DNA of 64,000 nt from UBA4810 sp002479215 (GTDB lineage: Bacteria > Desulfobacterota > Syntrophia > Syntrophales > Smithellaceae). Location: assembly GCA_049514435.1 (NCBI GenBank), contig JBEKVB010000001.1, positions 186,001 through 250,000 on the forward strand, read 5' to 3'. Position numbers and translations under genes: made by a program. The notes beneath the pieces are model-generated. The model saw only the letters and a list, made by a program, of their open reading frames with translations. It was not told the DNA's origin and searched no databases. Below are positions 17,427 through 25,042 of this stretch, piece after piece; positions within the stretch are counted from its first letter, which is position 1, and the number at the start of each line of letters is the position of its first letter.

Positions 17427-19130
17427 ATGATTACTCACGATATTCTCATAGTTGGCGGCGGTTTAACCGGACTGCGGGCGGCCGTCGGCCTTTGCGATAA
17501 ATACGATGTGGGATTGATTTCCAAGGTCTATCCCGTTCGTTCTCATTCCATCGCCGCGCAGGGCGGCATCAACGCGGCGCTCACCAACAATCCCGACGGC
17601 CACGACGATACCTGGGAAAAGCATACCTTCGATACGGTCAAAGGCAGTGATTATCTGGGCGATCAAAACGCCATTGAAATCATGTGCAAGGAGGCACCCG
17701 GAATTGTTTTCGAGATGGAACACTGGGGCTGTCCTTTCAGCCGATTTCCCGACGGAACGATCGCTCAGCGTCCCTTCGGCGGCGGGGGCTACCCGCGCAC
17801 CTGCTATTCCGCCGATGTTACCGGCCATTCGCTTTTGAACACTCTTTATGAAAGAGCCGTTTATAAAAAAGTTAAAATTTATCCGGAATGGTTTGTTACC
17901 GACCTTTGCGTAGAAGACGGCCAGTGCCACGGCGTGATTGTTTTGAATATTCACAGTGGCGATCTAGTTCCTGTGCGCGCCAAAGTAACTATATTCGGCA
18001 CCGGCGGCTACGGCAGGGTTTATAGAAACTCCACGAACGCCCTGATTAATACAGGCAGCGGCATCGGCATGGCTTACAAGGCCGGAGTCGGGCTCAAAGA
18101 CATGGAGTTTGTCCAGTTTCACCCTACAACGCTTATCGGCACGAATATTCTGATGACCGAAGGCTGCCGGGGAGAAGGCGGTTTTCTTTTTAACAACCGC
18201 GGTGAGCGCTTCATGAAGAATTACGCTCCCACGGCAATGGAGCTTGCCCCAAGAGATATCGTTTCGCGTTGTATCCAGACGGAAATTAACGAAGGCCGCG
18301 GTTTCGATCATCCGCTGGGAAAATATATTCAGCTTGATTTGCGCCATCTGGGGGAAAAGAAGATTCTGGATTGTCTTCCCGGCATACGCAGTATTTGCAT
18401 CGATTTTATCGGCATCGATCCGGTGAAAGAACCGATTCCGATTATGCCCTCTCAGCATTATTCGATGGGCGGAATAGACGTTAATGAAAAAGGCGCATCC
18501 GCGATAAAAGGCTTTTACGCCGCGGGTGAATGCGCCTGCGTGAGCGTCCACGGCGCCAACCGTCTCGGCGGAAATTCGCTTCTTGATACCATCGTCTTCG
18601 GGAAACTTGCCGCCAAAGCTATTGATGAAGAATTGTCAGCAACTAAATTAAAACCTAAAGAGAAACCGCTACAGAATTTAAAAAAAGAAGTGGAAAAGAA
18701 GATTGCCAATCTCACAAAACCTGAAGGCGAAAGACCCTACAAACTGGCGGCTGATTTGGGCGCTGTAATGAGTGAAAAAGTTGGTATTTTCCGTACTAAG
18801 AAAGAACTTGCTCAAGCATTGGATGAGGTCATAAAAATAAAGGAACGATACAAAAACGTCAGCATTTCCTCCGCGGACACGCACATGAACTATGAACTGC
18901 ACAACGCGCTGGAGCTGGAGTATATGCTGGAGGTGGCGCATACCATTGTTCTGGGAGCACTCTTGCGGGAGGAAAGCCGCGGCGCTCATTTCCGGCGCGA
19001 TTTTACGACGAGAAACGATAAGAAGTGGCTCAAACACACCATCGCCAAGATGGGCAAAAAAGCAGAGCCGGTCATATCTTATAAAGACGTTGTCATTACC
19101 AACTATCAACCCATGGAGAGAAAATATTGA
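17427..19130 (+). CDS. sdhA: Succinate dehydrogenase/fumarate reductase flavoprotein subunit
   Basis: The 567-residue protein has the FAD motif VGGGLTGLRAAVG at the N terminus and His40 in VRSHSIAAQGG, the covalent flavin attachment site of the family. FHPTTL, the capping-domain YSMGGIDVN and GANRLGGNSLLDTIVFG follow. The C-terminal ESRGAHFRRD is typical. It oxidises succinate to fumarate or runs in reverse. Its stop overlaps the TTG start of sdhB by four bases. Since the operon starts with beta-oxidation genes and continues to a bc complex, SDH probably feeds the quinone pool. Direction cannot be decided from sequence. Confidence 0.95.
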   Translation: MITHDILIVGGGLTGLRAAVGLCDKYDVGLISKVYPVRSHSIAAQGGINAALTNNPDGHDDTWEKHTFDTVKGSDYLGDQNAIEIMCKEAPGIVFEMEHWGCPFSRFPDGTIAQRPFGGGGYPRTCYSADVTGHSLLNTLYERAVYKKVKIYPEWFVTDLCVEDGQCHGVIVLNIHSGDLVPVRAKVTIFGTGGYGRVYRNSTNALINTGSGIGMAYKAGVGLKDMEFVQFHPTTLIGTNILMTEGCRGEGGFLFNNRGERFMKNYAPTAMELAPRDIVSRCIQTEINEGRGFDHPLGKYIQLDLRHLGEKKILDCLPGIRSICIDFIGIDPVKEPIPIMPSQHYSMGGIDVNEKGASAIKGFYAAGECACVSVHGANRLGGNSLLDTIVFGKLAAKAIDEELSATKLKPKEKPLQNLKKEVEKKIANLTKPEGERPYKLAADLGAVMSEKVGIFRTKKELAQALDEVIKIKERYKNVSISSADTHMNYELHNALELEYMLEVAHTIVLGALLREESRGAHFRRDFTTRNDKKWLKHTIAKMGKKAEPVISYKDVVITNYQPMERKY

Positions 19131-19870
19131 TCAAGAGCGATATTTATACATTCAAGATTTTACGGTATGACGTCAAAGAACCGGATAAAGAGCCGCGCTT
19201 CGAATCCTACAAGATTAAAGTTATTCCCGGCCTGACGGTTCTGGCAATGCTGTTGCGGATTCGCGATGAAATTGACGGAACTTTATCCTTCCGTTGTTCC
19301 TGCCGTTCGGCCATCTGCGGTTCGTGTGCAATGGTTATCAACGGTAAAATCGATCTGGCCTGTCGGACGCAGGTTGCCACTTTCGACACGGATACGATAA
19401 TTCTGGAGCCACTACCCAATTTCGAGGTTATCAAAGACCTGGTGGTGGATATGACGCCCTTCTGGCAGATGTATGAAAAAATTCAACCGTATCTTATACG
19501 CAAAAGCCCAACTCCGGAAAAAGAAGTACGCCAAAGTGAGGATGACAGAAAGAATATAGATCAGTTTGTCAATTGCATCCTTTGCGCCTGCTGTTACGGC
19601 GCCTGCCCTGTTCTGAATAGAGACCCGCAATATGCAGGACCAGCAGCGCTGGCCAAATTGCAGCGTTTCTCTTTCGATTCACGTGACGAAAGACCTGCCA
19701 AATCGCTGGAGATGTTCAATAATGAAAAAGGTGTCTGGGGTTGCGATACTGTCTTTCGCTGTATTGACGCCTGCCCGAAGGATGTGCGTCCGACCGACGG
19801 CATTGTGGGCTTGCGCAAGACGCTGCTGAAAAACAAGTTTAAAAAAATGTTGGAGGGTGGGAAAAGATGA
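19127..19870 (+). CDS. sdhB: Succinate dehydrogenase/fumarate reductase iron-sulphur subunit
   Basis: The 247-residue protein contains the three cluster motifs of SdhB: a plant-type [2Fe-2S] group (CSCRSAICGSC with Cys in LACRTQ), then CILCACCYGACPV, and finally CDTVFRCIDACPKDVRPTDG. It wires electrons from the SdhA flavin to the anchor. Translation probably starts at the TTG at 19127, six bases after GGAGAG, in a TTGA overlap with sdhA; there is no ATG near. It overlaps the Rieske gene by four bases (ATGA). Confidence 0.95.
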   Translation: MIKSDIYTFKILRYDVKEPDKEPRFESYKIKVIPGLTVLAMLLRIRDEIDGTLSFRCSCRSAICGSCAMVINGKIDLACRTQVATFDTDTIILEPLPNFEVIKDLVVDMTPFWQMYEKIQPYLIRKSPTPEKEVRQSEDDRKNIDQFVNCILCACCYGACPVLNRDPQYAGPAALAKLQRFSFDSRDERPAKSLEMFNNEKGVWGCDTVFRCIDACPKDVRPTDGIVGLRKTLLKNKFKKMLEGGKR

Positions 19871-20337
19871 AGCTTAAATATTCCCTTATTACACGCCGGC
19901 AATTTCTCAATACCCTTTTCGGGGGATCGTTGTTGGCCTTTTTCTCTGGCACACTCTTTCCCCTGGCCAAATTCGCCTTCCCTACCCTCGGCAAGGAACC
20001 GGATTTCGTGGTTTTAAACAAAACTGATTTTGCCGCTATTCCTAATAATTCAGCTAAAATATTTGCCTGGGGTGGAGTACCCGGGATCTATCTGAAGAAA
20101 GAGGATGGTTCTACAGCCGCTTTACGTGGCGTCTGCACACATATGGAATGCAATGTGGCTTACAGGCCGGCGGAGAAAAAATTTTACTGCGCCTGCCATA
20201 AAGGCTGGTTTGACGAAACAGGCAAAAACATTGCCGGTCCTCCGCCCAAACCGTTGGAGTTTTTTGAAGTCATGGAAAAAGGCGAAAAGATGATTATCGC
20301 CAGGAAGGGAGCTAAAGTTGATCTGGCCAAAGTTTAA
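19867..20337 (+). CDS. Rieske iron-sulphur protein of a cytochrome bc-type complex
   Basis: The 156-residue protein begins with a twin-arginine stretch (TRRQFLNTLFGG) and a hydrophobic segment (about residues 17-33), the uncleaved Tat anchor typical of bc1 Rieske proteins. The [2Fe-2S] ligands are in CTHMEC and CACHKGWFD; CTH usually continues L-G-C, so Met-Glu is a variation. It takes electrons from quinol on the outer face. It overlaps sdhB by four bases and the cytochrome b gene by 20, so SDH and bc genes are translationally linked. No cytochrome c1 gene follows. Confidence 0.93.
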   Translation: MKLKYSLITRRQFLNTLFGGSLLAFFSGTLFPLAKFAFPTLGKEPDFVVLNKTDFAAIPNNSAKIFAWGGVPGIYLKKEDGSTAALRGVCTHMECNVAYRPAEKKFYCACHKGWFDETGKNIAGPPPKPLEFFEVMEKGEKMIIARKGAKVDLAKV

Positions 20338-21382
20338 AGATTGGATTGATGAGCGCTACGATATTGCCGAACTGAAGAGGCTGGCTAAAAGCAAACTTAT
20401 TCCTCAACATCGTTACGATTTCTTGTATTATACCGGCGGCATTACTCTTTTCCTTTTTATCCTACAATTTATAACAGGAATGCTGCTGGCTTTTTATTAT
20501 ATTCCGCATATCGACTTTGCTTACGAAAGTATCATCGATATTGTCACGAAAATCAACATAGGTTGGTTTTTCCGTTCCCTGCATCACTGGGGAGCACAGC
20601 TTTGCATTGTTTTTGTCTTTATTCATCTCTTCGGCACGCTGCTTACTAAGTCCTACCGCAGGCCGCGGGAGCTTCTCTGGGTGACCGGATTTGTTCTTTT
20701 AGTCATCTCCATTTTCTTCGGCCTGAGCGGTTATTTGATGCTCTGGGATGAGCGCGCCTTTGCCGCTGTGCGAGTGGCCACCGGCGGAGCAGGCGCCTTA
20801 CCTTTTGTCGGAAGTTTTATCAAAATTTTCTTAAGGGGAGGCACAGATGTAACCGGTGATACCCTTACCCGCTTCTATGCCTTTCATGTGGCGATTCTGC
20901 CGCTGGTGTCAATGCTTCTCATCGGCCTGCATCTGCTTTTTGTGCAATACCACGGCATGAGCATTCCCGTTTCTCTGGAAGGCAAAGATCACAAAGAAGA
21001 GCCTTTCTTCCCTAATGTTTTTTACAAGGATATGATGATCTGGCTGGTGGTGCTGGGCATTGTGATGACGCTGGCAATTCTACTGCCGCCGGAAATCGGC
21101 AAAAAGGCAAACGCACTCGCTGCTCCGCCGGAAGGCATCAAACCCGAATGGTATTTTCTCTTTTTGCTGGAAACACTAAAACTTTTCCCCGGCAGCATTT
21201 TCGGTTTCAATGGGGAAACTATCGCTATTGTCTGTGTTTCGATGGGAATATTCTTTTTCTTTCTCATTCCCTTTCTGGATCGCAAATCAAACAGAGGCGA
21301 GAGAAGCCCAATCTTCACGGTAATTGGCGTTATATATCTTCTTTATTTTATCACTATGACACTGGTCGGCTTTTTAAGTTAG
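20318..21382 (+). CDS. Cytochrome b of a bc/b6f-type quinol oxidase complex
   Basis: The 354-residue protein is a full-length fused cytochrome b with about eight helices. Haem ligands are paired histidines in SLHHWGAQLCIVFVFIH (helix B) and FHVAILPLVSMLLIGLH (helix D). The quinol-site motif PEWY follows. With the Rieske protein it oxidises quinol. The best start is TTG at 20318, inside the Rieske gene and behind GGGAGC. The first ATG would lie in the middle of the protein. Neighbouring sdhCAB suggests the two complexes share the quinone pool. Confidence 0.94.
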   Translation: MIWPKFKDWIDERYDIAELKRLAKSKLIPQHRYDFLYYTGGITLFLFILQFITGMLLAFYYIPHIDFAYESIIDIVTKINIGWFFRSLHHWGAQLCIVFVFIHLFGTLLTKSYRRPRELLWVTGFVLLVISIFFGLSGYLMLWDERAFAAVRVATGGAGALPFVGSFIKIFLRGGTDVTGDTLTRFYAFHVAILPLVSMLLIGLHLLFVQYHGMSIPVSLEGKDHKEEPFFPNVFYKDMMIWLVVLGIVMTLAILLPPEIGKKANALAAPPEGIKPEWYFLFLLETLKLFPGSIFGFNGETIAIVCVSMGIFFFFLIPFLDRKSNRGERSPIFTVIGVIYLLYFITMTLVGFLS

Positions 21383-21390
21383 GTGAGCTT

Positions 21391-21699
21391 ATGAAAATAA
21401 AACTTTTTCTTCAAATAATTATTTCACTACTGTCATTCCTGCGAAGGCAGGAATCCAGGATTTTTTATCTGTCATTTTTATTCTTATTAACTTTCAACTC
21501 TTTAGCCTTTGCGGAAGAAAAAATTCCCGTCTTCCCTACTGGGCCTGTTGAGGTTTACACAATCTACACGAGCCTTGCTGTTTTCTGGCTCGCTATCATC
21601 GGACTTATCGTGGTTATCAAAATGAAGCTCAACGAAATTGAACGGATTCAGAAATTGGGCATTGATAAGGAAGATATAAACGCCCCTCTGCTGGACTAA
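21391..21699 (+). CDS. Small membrane protein at the end of the SDH-bc operon
   Basis: I do not recognise this 102-residue protein. It follows cytochrome b by eight bases behind AGGTGAGC. Two hydrophobic N-terminal stretches (about residues 4-15 and 24-40, the second ending LAFAEEK like a signal cleavage site) are separated by SFLRRQESR, which is encoded by a palindromic repeat inserted in frame. A membrane helix (about 58-78) and a charged tail ending INAPLLD follow. It has no haem motif, so it is not a cytochrome c. Position suggests an accessory subunit of the bc complex. Removing the repeat would leave a shorter, ordinary signal peptide. Confidence 0.7.
   Translation: MKIKLFLQIIISLLSFLRRQESRIFYLSFLFLLTFNSLAFAEEKIPVFPTGPVEVYTIYTSLAVFWLAIIGLIVVIKMKLNEIERIQKLGIDKEDINAPLLD
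21432..21459 (+). repeat. Palindromic repeat of the TTCCTGCGAAGGCAGGAA type inside a gene
   Basis: The block contains the inverted repeat TTCCTGC-gaag-GCAGGAA followed by TCCAGG. This matches a REP-like element common between genes in many proteobacteria. Here it lies within a coding frame and is translated as SFLRRQESR, a peptide often seen where such elements invade genes. Confidence 0.75.
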
Positions 21700-21799
21700 C
21701 ACTCCCAACTTGGATGGAAGTTCCCGCCCTACGCGCGTTAATTCCCGGTAAGGTAATTATCTGTTTAACTATGCGCTTTCCTACGGAAGGCGCTCCCGG

Positions 21800-23038
21800 T
21801 CATTCGGCTACTTTTGTTGATACCTTTTTCTCCTCTTTATCCTCTAGATCATCAACCTTTGGAAGAATAAATTCTTCACCAAAAAGTTCCTTATATGTAG
21901 CCAGAAATTCTGTTGTGTTACGAAAATCCTTAAAAAGAGGCCATGACGAATATTCTACACGAGTGACAGGACCTTTTGATCCTATTCTCTTCATAATTAG
22001 GACAGCATCATCATGCCTACGTTCTAGCACTGCAACTGCAAGTTTAAATCGATCCTCTGAAGCAGACCAATCATGACTCTTTAATGTCGCAAGAGCTTGT
22101 GTCCTTTCAGCAGAAAAATTTTGTGCAATGGCAAGATTTATCAAATTGAAGCATTTAATCTCTTCTGATGACTTAATAATAGGTGTCTTAACTGCAAAAT
22201 TAAGTAAGGTCTTTGTCAATGCATATCGCTCCTCTACCAAAAAATCATATGTTGCATGATGAAGTGCTATGTCTGCATCAGAAAGATTATCTGGCTGCAA
22301 CTTTCGCCATAATACATGTCCGAGTTTCACCCCGATCTCTAGAATACACTCCACAGCCTGTTGGAAGTAGTCTGGGGTTACGCCAAGTTCTTCTCCTACC
22401 TTAATCTGTTTTTCGAGTTTGACGCCATGCTTCTGGCACATTGTGAAATATTGAGAAGAAGCCACTCCGTCACAGTGAACAAAAAGATTACGCCGTTCAG
22501 TAATTTCGACAAACTTAGGCCATATGGACAATTCTTTGCGTAGGTTAAGTTTGAAGCGGTTCTCCATCCAATCAAAATGAGCAACATGGCTATCACGGAT
22601 AACTGTTTCAACTTCCTTTTCAATCATGTATTCACGTGCAGCCTCAATGGATGGAAAAGCAACAAGGTCTGTAAATAAAAGTTGTTTTTGAGAAGCGTTC
22701 AGTAGTTCAGGTTTTACAAAAAAAGCCATACGAAGCAACCGACCTAGATATGCATCATAATGGTGAATGAGAGAACACAGAAAGCTCCGGGGTATGTTTT
22801 TCATCGCTAAAATGTATGATGTAAGATCCTTATCAATTCGTTTGAATGTTACTAAGTCTTCATGCTTGATCTCATATGACTCTGATCCGTCCTTTTCTAC
22901 AGTTCGAATACCCTTCATTTTTATGAAGTTATTAAACCGTTTTCGTTCATTCAAGAAGGCATTACTAACGGTTTTCATAGTCATATCGGTTGCCCTGGAC
23001 AGACTCTCTATTTGACGAATAAAATGTTGTATCTCCAA
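21800..23038 (-). CDS. HEPN-motif protein of unknown function, 5' end in another frame
   Basis: The frame gives 412 residues from a TTG that lacks any ribosome site. Residues 183-188 read RNLFVH inside ERRNLFVHCDG, the RX4H signature, with polar Asn after Arg, of HEPN RNase-like domains. Those occur in abortive-infection and toxin proteins. The preceding helix IPRSFLCSLIHHYDAYLGRLLRMAF fits the HEPN four-helix bundle. The C-terminal half is helical and has no recognised domain. The gene lies opposite in direction to the SDH operon and next to repeat remnants, so it looks acquired. A strong start at 23133 is in a different frame (see the next feature). Function is unproven. Confidence 0.65.
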   Translation of the reverse strand: MEIQHFIRQIESLSRATDMTMKTVSNAFLNERKRFNNFIKMKGIRTVEKDGSESYEIKHEDLVTFKRIDKDLTSYILAMKNIPRSFLCSLIHHYDAYLGRLLRMAFFVKPELLNASQKQLLFTDLVAFPSIEAAREYMIEKEVETVIRDSHVAHFDWMENRFKLNLRKELSIWPKFVEITERRNLFVHCDGVASSQYFTMCQKHGVKLEKQIKVGEELGVTPDYFQQAVECILEIGVKLGHVLWRKLQPDNLSDADIALHHATYDFLVEERYALTKTLLNFAVKTPIIKSSEEIKCFNLINLAIAQNFSAERTQALATLKSHDWSASEDRFKLAVAVLERRHDDAVLIMKRIGSKGPVTRVEYSSWPLFKDFRNTTEFLATYKELFGEEFILPKVDDLEDKEEKKVSTKVAE

Positions 23039-23133
23039 TGCAAAAGATTTTTGGCGGGCAAGTTTTTTTGCTTGCTTTACTTTCGGTTTTTTTGTACTTT
23101 GCGTGTTGAAGAAACCGCACGTTGCTTAGTCAT
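23039..23133 (-). other. Probable true 5' end of the HEPN-like gene, joined by a frameshift at a run of seven A
   Basis: On the minus strand an ATG at 23133 follows a GGAGG with good spacing and reads MTKQRAVSSTRKVQKN, then stops after 18 codons. At the run of seven A (plus-strand T at 23087-23093), moving back one base enters the frame that continues KPKVKQAKKLARQKSFALEIQHF into the 412-residue protein. In the starting frame the site reads A AAA AAC, a classic -1 slippery heptamer. Either a frameshift is programmed, or a base has been lost by mutation or sequencing error. Confidence 0.6.
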
Positions 23134-23175
23134 GAAAACCTCCAATAATTATATAGAGCCAATGTCAGGCATCAC

Positions 23176-23199
23176 AAAATAGGGTCAGCGCCCTATTTT
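23176..23199. repeat. Inverted repeat AAAATAGGG/CCCTATTTT
   Basis: A nine-base stem with a six-base loop (TCAGCG) sits directly against the stop of the cupin remnant. It could be an old terminator or a fragment of a mobile-element end. Similar scraps beginning GGGTCAG occur at 31621. Confidence 0.55.
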
Positions 23200-23306
23200 C
23201 TATCTAAACCATTCAATTTTCTTTATCGTCATATCACTTTTTACGTCGCCGGTATTTGGGCTGTCCTCCGGTTCGATTAAAAGAGCCTTATAGCCATTGA
23301 TAACGG
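23200..23306 (-). pseudogene. Decayed 3' end of a cupin gene, paralogue of 26112-26480
   Basis: Read on the minus strand this gives about 35 codons, VINGYKALLIEPEDSPNTGD, then VKSDMTIKKIEWFR and a stop. These match the last 35 residues of the intact cupin 3 kb away with few changes. Nothing upstream resembles the rest of the gene, so only the tail remains. The reading frame is still open, which suggests a fairly recent duplication or deletion. Confidence 0.75.
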
Positions 23307-23490
23307 ATCTATTTAACGTGCATACATTATCGCATAATTAGAACCGTTGCACTAGCTCATTAATTCGGTAATTTTTTGGAGGTTATCAAAAGGTGGAGAG
23401 GTACTGCGAGAGATGTGATTACAGTTAACAGGATTATGATTAAGGTCTTGTGATTGGTTCCAGCAAAGGTGTGATATTTGTCAAAAACTT

Positions 23491-23527
23491 TTGCGCACAG
23501 TGACTGTCATGGAGTCACTGTGCGCAA
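23491..23527 (-). terminator. Long perfect hairpin downstream of the superoxide reductase gene
   Basis: TTGCGCACAGTGACT and its exact complement are separated by seven bases. On the minus strand the stem is followed by AAAAGTTTTTG, so it can end transcription from the gene that stops at 23557. A perfect 15-base stem could also be a protein-binding site. Confidence 0.65.
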
Positions 23528-23556
23528 CTTGCACTTATATTTCTATCTTTATTTTC

Positions 23557-24036
23557 TCAGGTTACCTTAACATCAAAAGTCGATTCCCATGTGCCATGAA
23601 GGTTGCAATGTTGAGTGGTTACAAGTGTTACTTTGCCGTCAGGCGCCGCTTCCTTTGACAAAACTACATTGAATTTTACCTTTGGTTGCATATATCCTCT
23701 GGGCTGAAAGTCAATCCGGCCGGCGGGCTCATTGCCGATGCTCAGTTGAATATACTCTATCCAGTGGGAAGGTGTCATAATATGAAGACTTTCTCCTACG
23801 CTGACCTCAACGGAGAATGGTTCATCTGCTTTTACCGAGCGAGGCGCAACTATAAACGGAGCATGGGTTTCTTCCAGGTGGGTTTTTTTGGCAGGGTCCT
23901 TGACTCTGTTGATTCCCTCAAATAACGTTTTATCCACTTTCGAGGGAAAATAAAGCTCTGCCGCATTGACAAGACTCACCAGTCCTATTGAAGCAGAACT
24001 CAGTGCTGCACCTTTTATAAAAGTTCGTCTATCCAT
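23557..24036 (-). CDS. Tat-exported superoxide reductase (neelaredoxin type)
   Basis: The 159-residue protein has a Tat signal (MDRRTFIKGAALSSASIG, processed near residue 26) and a single superoxide reductase domain. All five ligands of the mononuclear iron site are visible: His58 (THAP), His85 and His91 (SLHIMTPSHWIE), Cys144 and His147 (QHCNLHG). It lacks the rubredoxin-like domain of desulfoferrodoxin. It would reduce superoxide to peroxide in the periplasm, protecting a strict anaerobe. Most superoxide reductases are cytoplasmic, so export is notable. A GGAGG precedes the start. It stands alone, with a hairpin after its stop. Confidence 0.88.
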   Translation of the reverse strand: MDRRTFIKGAALSSASIGLVSLVNAAELYFPSKVDKTLFEGINRVKDPAKKTHLEETHAPFIVAPRSVKADEPFSVEVSVGESLHIMTPSHWIEYIQLSIGNEPAGRIDFQPRGYMQPKVKFNVVLSKEAAPDGKVTLVTTQHCNLHGTWESTFDVKVT

Positions 24037-24066
24037 TTCATACCTCCTTCGATTGTTTTTATAGGC

Positions 24067-24801
24067 TTATTTTTGCATTTCGCTTAAAAATATTCTTATC
24101 CTTTTGGCATTGACACCAAAATCGCTCTTCCCTACTCTGGATTCGGAACGAATATCTACGTTGCTCATTTTATCATATGCCTTAATCCGGATAACAATGT
24201 CATCCTTGTATCCCATCCAAAAAGTCGTGGCTGTAGCCTCGATACGGCCTTCTTTGGGCTCTGCAGCCACTATCTCCCAACTCATGTTTTTGGCAATATC
24301 AAGCGCTTTGGAGAAAGCCTTATCGGTAGCCATATCTAAAGCCAGTGTTTTAATGTCGGGGTATGCTTTGGTCTGCTGCGCTGCCACATCCGGGCCGCCG
24401 TATTCCGGTTTGTTATAGGCATTTTTTCTCAGAGGCAATACATGAACAAAAGCCGGTGGATTGGTAATATCCGTTGTTATATCATGAATCGGTGGCACTT
24501 TAATCTCATAGCGCATATACAAAGGAATTACCGCAACAGGTATGCTGATAATCAGGCCCAAAATACTCAGATAAATACCCTTGTTTAGCGGAGTAAAGAA
24601 ATAGGTAACTAAACCTATAATTGATATAGCTCCCGCCACGAGCCCGACAATAACCGCAATACCCATTATCTCCAGTCCTGTCCGGAAGAAAAACCACTGG
24701 AATCTAGTGCCCAACCCGGCAATGAGCGAAATTAAGGCAGAAATAACAGCGACTACAAACCCGCTTGCTGCAATTAAAAAAACAATTCTACTTTTTTCCA
24801 T
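24067..24801 (-). CDS. DUF1499-family membrane protein
   Basis: The 244-residue protein has three N-terminal membrane helices (about residues 7-29, 40-65, 75-98). A soluble DUF1499 domain follows, recognised by PPIHDITTD, IEATATTFWMGYKDD and VDIRSESRVGKSDFG. The family is widespread and has no established role. It lies 30 bases upstream of the superoxide reductase gene on the same strand, and both may be co-transcribed. The helical N terminus places the domain at the membrane. Confidence 0.8.
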   Translation of the reverse strand: MEKSRIVFLIAASGFVVAVISALISLIAGLGTRFQWFFFRTGLEIMGIAVIVGLVAGAISIIGLVTYFFTPLNKGIYLSILGLIISIPVAVIPLYMRYEIKVPPIHDITTDITNPPAFVHVLPLRKNAYNKPEYGGPDVAAQQTKAYPDIKTLALDMATDKAFSKALDIAKNMSWEIVAAEPKEGRIEATATTFWMGYKDDIVIRIKAYDKMSNVDIRSESRVGKSDFGVNAKRIRIFLSEMQK

Positions 24802-24970
24802 ATAGGCCCCCTTTTCATTATGTTCTTCTATAAAATAAAAAACCTACCGATCATCTGAACCTAATTTAAGACCTGAAAATAAAATGTCAAAAAGATTCAG
24901 ATCTGATTTGTTAATGAGATAAAAGCCATGGGTATAGCCTCCGGCAACATCATCCAAGTAATAATGCAAA

Positions 24971-24998
24971 GAGGGGCGGAATGAAGACTCCGCCCCTC
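24971..24998 (-). terminator. Rho-independent terminator after the alpha/beta hydrolase gene
   Basis: GAGGGGCGGA and TCCGCCCCTC form a 10-base GC-rich stem with an eight-base loop. On the minus strand it is followed by TTTGCATTATT. It lies 45 bases past the hydrolase stop at 25043. Confidence 0.75.
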
Positions 24999-25042
24999 TT
25001 CTTATCTACTAAGATACCTTAATCCGATGGGCGGGTACTGCG

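Larger units (their letters stand above)
23134..23556. other. Gene-free stretch with remnants and hairpins
   Basis: There is no intact gene here. It contains the ribosome site of the minus-strand HEPN-like gene at its left edge, a small hairpin (23176-23199), a decayed cupin 3' end (23200-23306) and a strong hairpin before the superoxide reductase stop (23491-23527). Between about 23310 and 23490 I see nothing. Confidence 0.7.

Noticed and set aside
21714..22076. 120-codon plus-strand frame after the SDH operon
   Set aside because: It is antisense to the HEPN-like gene, with no ribosome site or recognisable domain.
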